This document shows, one piece after another, positions 8,454 through 16,200 of a stretch of 39,271 nt of DNA. Within the stretch, counting starts at the first letter, position 1. Each line of letters begins with the position of its first letter. The translations under genes were made by a program, and so were the position numbers. The notes beneath the pieces were generated by a model that made no database searches, had not been told where the DNA came from, and saw nothing but the letters and a program-made list of their open reading frames with translations. Origin of the DNA: Sphingomonadaceae bacterium (GTDB lineage: Bacteria > Pseudomonadota > Alphaproteobacteria > Sphingomonadales > Sphingomonadaceae); assembly GCA_025356175.1 (NCBI GenBank), contig JANXUP010000147.1, positions 1 through 39,271 of the forward strand, written 5' to 3'.

Positions 8454-8806
8454 TGCGCCCGTCCGATCTCGGACAGCAGCAGCAGGCAGATACCGCCGCA
8501 CAGCAACAGGTAGCCGCCCACCCGCAGCGGCGTGAACGCCTCGCCGAACAGCAGCGCTGAAGCGAGCCCTACAAGCACAATGGCCCCGGCGGTCGAAATC
8601 GGATGCGCCACGTTGAGCGGCAAGTGCTGCAGCGCCAAAGTGTAGAGCAGGAACGCCGCGCCATAGAGCGCGATGGCGAGCAGCAGCCGCCAATTGCCGA
8701 GGTTCGCGAGCGGCGAAGCAAGTGAGATCGGCGGTGCCGTTTTGGCGACGACGCTGGCGGCGGCATTGCACAGCACCCCCGCGATCACGATCAGCCATTT
8801 CAGCAT
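8450..8806 (-). CDS. SMR/EamA-like four-helix membrane protein (putative lipid-linked sugar flippase)
   Basis: A 118-residue protein with four predicted membrane helices, the size and layout of small multidrug resistance proteins and of ArnE/ArnF. Recognisable segments are 'LYTLALQHLPLNVAHPISTA' in the helix 2-3 region and 'LFGEAFTPLRVGGYLLL' leading into helix 4. It sits between a TIM-barrel isomerase and a GT2 gene, overlapping both (7 and 4 bases). In such sugar operons ArnE/F-type proteins flip undecaprenyl-phosphate sugars; that is the likeliest role here. Drug efflux is unlikely from the context. These proteins often work as dimers, and only one subunit gene is present. Confidence 0.8.
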   Translation of the reverse strand: MLKWLIVIAGVLCNAAASVVAKTAPPISLASPLANLGNWRLLLAIALYGAAFLLYTLALQHLPLNVAHPISTAGAIVLVGLASALLFGEAFTPLRVGGYLLLCGGICLLLLSEIGRAQ

Positions 8807-9627
8807 GGCGCTTGCGCTCCCTCATAGACGCGGCGCGCAAATCCGATCGCGCGTTCGACGGCGGCCAAAGGCGGTTCTCCCTCGGCGCGGACCATTTCGA
8901 TCGTCATGACGCGGCCTGCAAGCAATTCGCCGATCGCCTTGGCTGCCTCGGCATGCGGCGCATCGCCGGTGCCGAGTGGTTTGAGCATCGGTTCGCTCAA
9001 ATGGATGTGTCCCACTAGCTGCGCGACCTCGGCAATGGTCGCAAACGCCGGTTCGGCGTTGAGCGCGAGGTTGCCGATATCGAGCTGCATCCGGATTGCC
9101 GGGTGCGCGATGGCTTGCACAATCTGCGCAGTTTCTGGATTGGTGACCATGAAATTGCTGCCATAGACGGCTGCGTTCGGTTCAAGACAGATCGCCACGC
9201 CTGCTTCAGCCGCGCGGTCTCCCAGCCGGGTGAAAAATTCGATAGCAATCGCTTCAACCGTTGCGTCATCCAATTTCCCGCGATCGCGCTGGCGCGGGGA
9301 TCCGAAGGTCAGCGCTTTTGCCCCCAGCCCGCCCGCGATGCAGCACACTGCGCCCAGGCGGTCGAGCATCACGTCATCGGGATCGTTAAACAGGTTAAGC
9401 CCCTGGGTACCGAACAACAGGCTCTGGAGACCGGCAATCCGCAGGCCCCGCTCCTCCCACCACGCACGAACTGCAGCTATCTCGTGGTCGCTCGCCGCTG
9501 CTGGGTCGGAAAAATAGCGCCCCGGGGCCAGATCGACATGCGCAATGCCTTGCGCCGCCAGCAGGGCAGCGGCCGCTTCTTCCTCGTCAGGCGACCAGGC
9601 GATGTTGGAGACCGAAAGCAGGCTCAT
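8800..9627 (-). CDS. Sugar-phosphate isomerase/epimerase, AP-endonuclease-2 TIM barrel
   Basis: A 275-residue TIM-barrel protein of the xylose-isomerase-like family. Typical barrel-strand ends with metal-binding residues are seen: 'AICLEPNAAVYG' (Glu and Asn), 'RMQLDIGNLA' (Asp), 'VGHIHLSEPML' (His), and 'VMTIEMVRA' (Glu). This metal set is used to isomerise or epimerise sugars and related keto compounds. Substrate cannot be read from sequence. It overlaps the upstream SDR gene by four bases and the SMR gene by seven. The operon context suggests that it helps to make the sugar that the glycosyltransferases use. Confidence 0.85.
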   Translation of the reverse strand: MSLLSVSNIAWSPDEEEAAAALLAAQGIAHVDLAPGRYFSDPAAASDHEIAAVRAWWEERGLRIAGLQSLLFGTQGLNLFNDPDDVMLDRLGAVCCIAGGLGAKALTFGSPRQRDRGKLDDATVEAIAIEFFTRLGDRAAEAGVAICLEPNAAVYGSNFMVTNPETAQIVQAIAHPAIRMQLDIGNLALNAEPAFATIAEVAQLVGHIHLSEPMLKPLGTGDAPHAEAAKAIGELLAGRVMTIEMVRAEGEPPLAAVERAIGFARRVYEGAQAPC

Positions 9628-10400
9628 GCTAGCGGCTCGCTGTGCGGTTCGGACTGGGCATAAGCCCTGATCGCCTGCAAGCTTTCCCGCGCGCTGTAGA
9701 GGTAGTCTCCCGTGCCGCCGAACAGGCCTGCATGACGGCTGCGCAGATCATAGTCGGCGGGCAGGCGATCAAGCTCGTTCTGGAAGGTACGGCCAAAGCC
9801 CTCGCTGGCCGCCCGCGCGACGGTCAGGGGCTCAGCGACGAAATGAACCAGCGACAGGTTATTCGACCGCGCGATGGTCAGGTCATTCCACAGGTTGACC
9901 ATCGGATAGAACTGGAACCTGCCCCGCGCATCGATGCTCTCCAGCGCATTGTCGTTGTGCAAATCGAACAAGGCATTTTTTTGCAGTCCCGGACCGACCA
10001 GTCCGACCAGCCGGACAATCACCACATTGGCAAAACTGTCTGTAACGAACCGCTCGAGCCACAACCGGTTGCGGCCATAGGCGCTGAGCCCGGCCGCTTC
10101 GATCGGGCTGTCTTCATCACGGCCCCGGCAATCGGCAAAGACATCGACGGTACTGATCAGGATTATGTGTGTGGCGCTGGCCGACTTGAGGTGCGCTGCC
10201 ATCCGCTGGATGTTGGCAAGGTCTGCTTCCGGATCGCGATCGGCGATCCATTTCTTGGCCGGGGCTGCGCTGCACACCAAGAGATCGAACGACCGGCCGG
10301 CGATCTCGTGCAAGTTGCCCGAGGCATAAAGCGCGTCGAAGCTGGTCTGCCGCTTGAGCGATTGGCCGACGTAGCCGGTGTGGCCGATCAGGGCTTTCAA
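9624..10400 (-). CDS. NAD(P)-dependent SDR/epimerase-like protein, TTG start
   Basis: A 258-residue Rossmann-fold protein. The dinucleotide motif is GHTGYVG at residues 6-12. An extended-SDR signature follows: 'ILISTVDVFAD' and the catalytic-type tyrosine with lysine replaced by arginine in 'SAYGRNRLW' (YxxxN/R rather than YxxxK). That change is notable, because the lysine is normally needed for oxidoreductase chemistry, so it may act as a different kind of epimerase, reductase or a non-catalytic partner. The start codon is TTG, overlapping the FAD-gene stop (TTGA), with AAGGA eight bases upstream. A role in modifying a nucleotide sugar is inferred from the operon. Confidence 0.8.
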   Translation of the reverse strand: MKALIGHTGYVGQSLKRQTSFDALYASGNLHEIAGRSFDLLVCSAAPAKKWIADRDPEADLANIQRMAAHLKSASATHIILISTVDVFADCRGRDEDSPIEAAGLSAYGRNRLWLERFVTDSFANVVIVRLVGLVGPGLQKNALFDLHNDNALESIDARGRFQFYPMVNLWNDLTIARSNNLSLVHFVAEPLTVARAASEGFGRTFQNELDRLPADYDLRSRHAGLFGGTGDYLYSARESLQAIRAYAQSEPHSEPLA

Positions 10401-11515
10401 GCAGCTATTCCTTCGTATTCGAACGATTCTTGATCGATCCGGTCGATCGCGTCGTAGATGTTGTCCAGCTTTCCGCCAAGTACCGAGACCAATCGTCCGT
10501 TCGCGCCGTGCCGTTCGAACAGGATCGGGCGTCCGTCGTCGCCGGCGTTACGCTGGAGGATAGTCTTGACTTCGAACAAGGTTTCGGTTGGGCGGCACTT
10601 GGCAATCAATGGAACGTAGCGGCTCGCGTCGCGGATCATCCAGTCCACGCTGGAATTTCGGTGATAGGCCTGCAGGCGATCTTCCGGATCCTGCTCCGTG
10701 CTGCCCGGCCAGGAACAATGCGGGGTGTAGCGCACGTGCGTGAGCGAATGACGACCGCGCGAAGGGAACGGAATCATCGAAAAGAACGGTCCGTCCATGA
10801 CTGTAAAGCCAAGCGATGCCAGCGCGGGTGGCGGCTCGACCAGGACGATCTCCGCAATCTCGTGGCACAGGTTGAACGACGGGGCACCCGCGCCCGCCAT
10901 GTGCTGCAGGTTCGAATAGGTGCAGTTGAACACCAGATCGGCCTTCAGCACTTCGCGCTGGTTGCCGCATTCGATCTGCACCTCAGCCGCCGTCTCATTC
11001 GCGGCTAGCGAGACGGCCTGCGTCCGGTAACGCACCTCCACGCCGTCCTCGGTCAGCCGCTGGCCCATGATGCCGCGCAGCACGGCAGCATCGAAAACCT
11101 TCTCCTCGGTCAACCAAGCATCGGAGATCAGGCGCCGGTTGAAGAATTGCCACAGGTCCTCGGGCAAAGGCTCCAGCGGCGCGCTGATAGCTGCGCAAAA
11201 ACGCTCGACCTGCCGCGGCGTGACTTTCGACTGACGCGCCGCAAGCGCATAGATCGATTGATACGGCGTCGCGACGGCGCTGGGGAATTCGGCGCAGAAC
11301 CGCGCCAGATTGACCCGGCTGCGGTACGCGGTCGTAAAGCTGCGCAGGTAATGGTACCCGCCGTGGACCCGAGCCTGATTGACATAGCTCGCGCGGGTCA
11401 GCAGCTCCGGTTCGCGCTCGATCACCGTTACCCGCTCAAATTGCCGCACCGTCTTGAGGTGATGCGCAATGGATGTGCCAAAAAAACCGCCGACGACGAC
11501 GATAGCGCTGGTCAT
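10397..11515 (-). CDS. FAD-dependent oxidoreductase (DAO-like) of a sugar operon
   Basis: A 372-residue flavoprotein. The N-terminal Rossmann fingerprint is 'IVVVGGFFGTSIAHHL' at about 5-20; the first glycine of GxGxxG is a valine (V8) but the rest is kept. 'NQARVHGGYHYLRS' follows, a motif seen in DAO-like oxidoreductases of surface-polysaccharide clusters. The far end holds 'VSVLGGKLDNIYDA', the usual C-terminal FAD contact. Reaction and substrate are unknown; oxidation of a sugar or amino-sugar is a reasonable guess. It starts seven bases after the GT2 stop and overlaps the SDR start by four bases. It runs through a seven-base A/T run near its start (about 11480-11486), a possible slippage point. 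Confidence 0.8.
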   Translation of the reverse strand: MTSAIVVVGGFFGTSIAHHLKTVRQFERVTVIEREPELLTRASYVNQARVHGGYHYLRSFTTAYRSRVNLARFCAEFPSAVATPYQSIYALAARQSKVTPRQVERFCAAISAPLEPLPEDLWQFFNRRLISDAWLTEEKVFDAAVLRGIMGQRLTEDGVEVRYRTQAVSLAANETAAEVQIECGNQREVLKADLVFNCTYSNLQHMAGAGAPSFNLCHEIAEIVLVEPPPALASLGFTVMDGPFFSMIPFPSRGRHSLTHVRYTPHCSWPGSTEQDPEDRLQAYHRNSSVDWMIRDASRYVPLIAKCRPTETLFEVKTILQRNAGDDGRPILFERHGANGRLVSVLGGKLDNIYDAIDRIDQESFEYEGIAA

Positions 11516-11522
11516 CGCGCGG

Positions 11523-12509
11523 CTACGGCCGGGCCTGTTCGACGTTAAGCTTGCTGCGACGCGAAAGGATCGCGCTGGTCCGCTCGCTGTCGATGAAATA
11601 TTCCGCGCCGCGCATCGTCCAGCGCATCGAGTGGATCATGTATTCGGTCAGCACGAACAGGATCATCGAAATCAGGAAAAACATGCCCGATTGCTGCAGC
11701 GACAGGGTCACCCAGCCCGGCGCGACATCGCGTTTCACCAGAGCAATGACCACCACATAGGCCGAATAGGCCAGGTTGAGCAGCGCCCCCAGCAGGGTTA
11801 CCAGCGAGACAAGACGGATTGGCGCCATGCTGTTGGCGATGACCAGCCGCAAGCCAGAGCGCAGCCGCTCGAACGTACTTCGTTTAACCGGGGTGAGGCT
11901 GCGATCCGTGTAGTTCAGCGTCGCGCGCATGAACCCGGCGCGGACCGGAAAAGTCCGATATTGCGCCGCCGGATTGGGCTGATCGAGCAGATAGCTGACA
12001 ACGCGCTTGCTCATCAGCCGCCCGACCGGGGCGTCGCGGATCAGGTCTATCCGCGTGATCCGTTGAAAGACCCAGCGGAACAGCGGCCCCGCAACGCGCT
12101 GCATCAGTCCATGATCGGTGCTCGCCATGTTGCGTAGGAACACGACTTCGCTGCCTTCTGCGATCTTGCCCAGCGCAGCGGCCAGCTGCGAGAGGTTCTC
12201 GCTGCGCGGATCGTAAACCAGCACGTAATCGCCCAGGCTGTTTTCGATCCCGACCAAGCTGGCTACGTCACTGTCCACGCGCTGGAGCAGCCGGTAAATC
12301 TGGATATTGGCAAGGCCGTCGCCGGCGACCAGTGCTTGATAGTCGCCAAATTCATCGTTGGTGCTGCCATTGTCGATAATGATCAGCTCATAGTCATCCA
12401 CCAGCGGCGCAACCACGCCAATCGTGGCCTCAACCATCGAGCGCGCCGAATGGTCAAAGTTGCGGAATGGAATCACGACCGTCAGTAAAATGGGCGAACT
12501 CGAAGACAT
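11523..12509 (-). CDS. Membrane-anchored glycosyltransferase family 2, GtrB/ArnC-like
   Basis: A 328-residue protein with an N-terminal GT2 domain (about 8-215) and two C-terminal membrane helices ('VSLVTLLGALLNLAYSAYVV' and 'GMFFLISMILFVLTEYMI'), the layout of GtrB, ArnC and DPM-synthase-like enzymes that load a sugar on undecaprenyl phosphate. 'VVIPFRNFDHSA' and 'ELIIIDNGSTND' match the GT2 fold. The usual DxD metal motif is altered to 'YDPRSE', so activity is uncertain. I took the ATG at 12509, which starts right before the GT2 fold; an ATG at 12542 is also possible and neither has a good ribosome site. It is the first gene of the seven-gene operon. Confidence 0.8.
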   Translation of the reverse strand: MSSSSPILLTVVIPFRNFDHSARSMVEATIGVVAPLVDDYELIIIDNGSTNDEFGDYQALVAGDGLANIQIYRLLQRVDSDVASLVGIENSLGDYVLVYDPRSENLSQLAAALGKIAEGSEVVFLRNMASTDHGLMQRVAGPLFRWVFQRITRIDLIRDAPVGRLMSKRVVSYLLDQPNPAAQYRTFPVRAGFMRATLNYTDRSLTPVKRSTFERLRSGLRLVIANSMAPIRLVSLVTLLGALLNLAYSAYVVVIALVKRDVAPGWVTLSLQQSGMFFLISMILFVLTEYMIHSMRWTMRGAEYFIDSERTSAILSRRSKLNVEQARP

Positions 12510-12563
12510 CGCATTTTCGCTAGCACACTTAGCTAACCACATTCAAATGCTTGGACGTCCCGA

Positions 12564-12578
12564 GCTCGCCCTGCGAGC
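12564..12578 (-). terminator. Perfect six-base-pair hairpin between membrane protein and sugar operon
   Basis: Arms gctcgc/gcgagc with a three-base loop lie just after the stop of the 12597-13127 gene. No T-run follows, so it may be a weak terminator or an RNA-stabilising structure rather than a strong intrinsic terminator. Confidence 0.3.
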
Positions 12579-12596
12579 CCGGGTTCACCCAAGTGG

Positions 12597-13127
12597 TCAA
12601 CTCGCCGAAGCGAACCTTGCTGCCAGGCGCTGCAAGCCTTCGACCACCAGTCCGAAGAACACGCCGCCGACAACCGTCGACAGCACTAGTTCCATCCAGT
12701 CGACGTGAAGCTGGACCAGCGGTGCAGCAGCGATGGTCACGTAAAGCATCGTCGAGGTGTTCACCGCGAGCGGCACTGCCTTGATGATATCAAGGTATAG
12801 CGCGAGGACCAGCAGCACCAGGCCGACGACGAGGCCGGTGTTGCCGTAAGTCAGCGTTCCATAGACCAGAAACCACCCAAGGAAGATCCCGACCAGCGCG
12901 CCGATGATCGCCGCAGGCAAGCGCTTGAACTGCAGTTGCTCGTTGTTGGCCCAGTACCACAGCATCAGAAAGCCGCCGACCAGTGCAGTATCGTGGATGT
13001 GCAGCACCTGCAGGCCGACCACGATCCAGGCGACGATCAGAACCAGCACGATCCCCAGAATGGCCAGCCCGGCGATGGGGCCCGGCGGCGGCGCGACTTC
13101 GGAAGCTACGGTAGTGACATCGGTCAT
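12597..13127 (-). CDS. Polytopic membrane protein of unknown function (176 aa)
   Basis: A 176-residue protein with about six hydrophobic segments, for example 'GLAILGIVLVLIVAWIVVGL', 'AAIIGALVGIFLGWFLVYG' and 'TGLVVGLVLLVLALYLDII'. The short 'LMLWYWANNEQLQFKRLP' loop carries charged residues. I do not recognise a family; a DUF1097-like protein is one possibility. GGAGGGG six bases before the ATG is one of the best ribosome sites in the window. It lies after the giant barrel gene and before the sugar operon on the same strand, with hairpins on both sides, so it may be its own transcription unit. Confidence 0.7.
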   Translation of the reverse strand: MTDVTTVASEVAPPPGPIAGLAILGIVLVLIVAWIVVGLQVLHIHDTALVGGFLMLWYWANNEQLQFKRLPAAIIGALVGIFLGWFLVYGTLTYGNTGLVVGLVLLVLALYLDIIKAVPLAVNTSTMLYVTIAAAPLVQLHVDWMELVLSTVVGGVFFGLVVEGLQRLAARFASAS

Positions 13128-13145
13128 GAATATTCCCCTCCACTG

Positions 13146-13160
13146 CCGGCCTTTGGCCGG
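13146..13160 (-). terminator. Six-base-pair GC hairpin between giant barrel gene and membrane-protein gene
   Basis: Arms ccggcc/ggccgg with a three-base loop lie about 60 bases after the barrel-protein stop and just upstream of the next gene's ribosome site. There is no T-run in the minus direction. It could end the long DUF11 transcript or structure the leader of the next gene. Confidence 0.35.
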
Positions 13161-13218
13161 TCTTGCGGGGAATAAAGCTTAATCGCGCGCTTAAAGCCAG
13201 CGATATAGCAATAGGGGC

Positions 13219-16200
13219 CTACTGACCCAGGCCAAGGAAGCCGAACGACTTGGCATCGAGCTTCATCTTGAGCGAGGCGAATACCCCCTGGTCGGTGCTG
13301 CGCGCTGCCGAGAAATCGGCATCGCGATAACCGCTGAAATTGTAGCCAAGCATCAACAGCACGTCCTTGGTCGGCGAGATTCCGACTTGCGGTCCGAAGG
13401 AGTAATTGGTCGTGCGGTCGGTCAGGTTGTGGCGGACCGACCCGACCCCGCCGACCTCGAAATGATCGCCCAGGCCATAGCGCAGGTCGAGCCCGCCGAG
13501 CAGCGTCGTACCGGCAAGATCGATCCCGTCGACGGTATCGAAATTGTGGCGCACCGCGGCAAAGAACCCGACGTTGCTGCGCTGGACATATTCGCCGTTC
13601 ACACTGGTGCGCGGAGTCCAGTCACCCGAAATGCTGGCGATCAGCCGGTCGGAGCGGGCGTCGCCATCGACGGTCAGCGCGGTGCGCCCGGCCGGACCGG
13701 TCTCGCCGGCAACCGCGCCGTGGACGCGGTCCGAGCGGTATTGCAGCTTGATCAGGAAGGCGAAGTTGGAACCTGCCGGGCGATAGGCCGCGGCGATCGA
13801 TCCGTCGTAGATCTCGCTCGATGCACCATTCGCTGCATTGGCGCTGGTCCAGGTGAAGCCGCTGCCGACCATCGTGCCGTCGCCCAGCTGTCGGATAGCA
13901 CCGAAGATCACGCCGCGGCGATTGGCGAACTGACCGTCACGCCACTCCCCTCGCCCGGTCGCGCTCCACTTGCCGGCATGCCAGCTGCCGCCGAAGGTCA
14001 GCGCGGTGTAATCCTCGCCCAGCGAGCCGCTGTCGTTGATCGTTCCGCCGCTTGCCGCAGGCTGAGCCGGGTTGACCAGCTTGCTCGCGTCGACCGTGCC
14101 GCCGATCGTCTTGTTGGAATCGAGCGTCGCATCAAGGGTCAGGTTCTTGGTCACCGGAATCGACTGCGACAGGCCAAATGCGGCAAAGCTGCGGCGGCCA
14201 GCCTCGGCAATGTCCTGCCGGGCGAGCGCAGTAGTAATGCGCGCGCCCGACCACGGTGAGACTTCCACGCCAACCCGCGCAGTACGCGCATCGATGTTTG
14301 TGCCATTGGCGATTTCGTAAGTGCCAACCAGTTTGACGTCAGGCGTCACAGCATAGCGGGCCGAGAACCGGTGGCGCTCGGGCAGATCGACCGATGCCGC
14401 CTTGCCGATCGCAAAGCTGGTCGCCGCGCTCAGTTCCAGCTTGTTGTTCATGAAGCGGCGCGCCACCGATGCTTCGATCACGTTCGAACGGGCACTGGTG
14501 CCGTCCTGCAACTTGTCATCGAAGTGCGCGAAACCAAGCCGGGCATCGCCCTTGGCGGTGTGCCAGACCAGGCCGGTCTGCACCGCAATGCGGCGGGTGC
14601 CGTCGGTCAGGCTGTCATCATACCAGCCACTGGTCACCACCGAGAGATCGGGATTAATCCGCACGCGGGCATCCACACCGATCTTGCGGCGGCCTAGTTC
14701 GGCGCCGTTGGTTTGCCCTACGCCGAAACCGCGATCTGCCGAGCGGACGTAAGCAAGCAGATCGACCTTGCCGGAGTGATGTTCGGCCTCGACCAGGAAC
14801 GCGGTGGCGTCCTCGCCGTCGTGCTGGCTCAGCGCAACTTCGGCGCGGACTTCGGTATTCTGCCCCAGCCTAGCCTTGGCATCCACCGCCACCAGATTGG
14901 TCCGGGTGGTATTGCCGCCGTTGGAACTGGTATCGCTGATCGCACTGGCACCCAAGCGCAAGGCACCCTTGGCGGTGGTGAGATCGGCGCGCAGGCCTGC
15001 GTTCCACTTACCGCCGCGTGCTGCATCGTCGAGCTCATAGTCGATGACCACGAACTGCGGGTTGAGTTCATCATCGCGGCTCAAGATCGGCTCCTTGAAG
15101 CTGATCGTGCCGGACAAGAGATCGATGTTGTAATCGACATAGCGCACCAGCGTGCGACGCGAGACGATCACTTCGCTGCGGAAGCGGTCGCGCACCTCGA
15201 TGGTGACGACTTCGCTGCCGGCGATGATCGCGCGGTCAGACAGGCGATAAGGACCGGAGATCCCGCCTCCCTGAAATTCATCGCGGCGATGCTGCGAAGG
15301 GATTTGTGCGGCAAAGCCCTGAACGTGAATCCCGCCCGAATTGACTTCGCCCTTGAAGCCGGTTGCAGTGCGCTGATAGCGGGCCAGCTGGGTCTGATCG
15401 AACCCGGTGTCGAAATCGCCATAAAGCGCGTAGAAAGCGCGGCTTTCCACCCGGACGTAAAGCTTCTCACGGCTCGGCGCGTCCTGGCGGCGATCGGAGC
15501 CATCGGCGAACACGGTGTAGTAAGCGCGCGGATCGATCTGGCCCATCAACACTTGATCGTCGCGTTGCTTGGCACTGTCATAGCTGGCCGTAAGCAGGAA
15601 CTTGCCCAGCACCCGGCCCTTGGCATAAAATGCCGTGCGCGCATGGGTGCCAAGGTCGCTGTCGAAATTGCCGGCGCGCTCCATATTGTCGGCGATCGAT
15701 TTCGAACCGATCGCACCTTCGACCAGCCCGACCAGCGTCCACGGCTGGTCACCGGGTACGATCCAGCTATCGAGTTCCTGGCGGCGGCGCTGTTGGTCGT
15801 CGCTGAAGTTGAAGGTCATATGCAGCTTGCCGCTGACCATGGTCGGGGCGAGTTCGACATAAGCAATGCCGTCGTCGCCCTTGACCATCCAGCGCGGTGC
15901 CTGGCGGCCAAGGCCGCTCAGCTGGCGCTGCTGCATCGCGTCGTTCGCTTCAGCGCTTTCGTAGGGAGCGGACAATCCGAACTCACCCGAGAGACCGGCG
16001 TGAACCGGACGGCCGTTGTGATCGAGCACGCGCAGCGCCAGCACCGGGCGGTTTGAGCCATCAGCAACCAGATGGCTGAGCTGCGGCAGGAATTCGACCC
16101 GCGCGGGAGTGGCCGAATAGGTCACCTCGCGGGTGATGCGCGAGACTTCTGTGCCAGCCCCGTCGCGCACGATTGCAGTCAAGCGCGTGATTTCGCCTTC

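Noticed and set aside
7659..8840. Longer 393-residue version of the soluble GT2
   Set aside because: The extra N-terminus is Arg-rich shadow sequence inside the SMR gene; the overlapping GTG at 8453 is the natural start.
14713..16056. 447-residue open frame on the plus strand
   Set aside because: It lies antisense inside the giant barrel gene, has no domain, and follows from high GC at codon positions.
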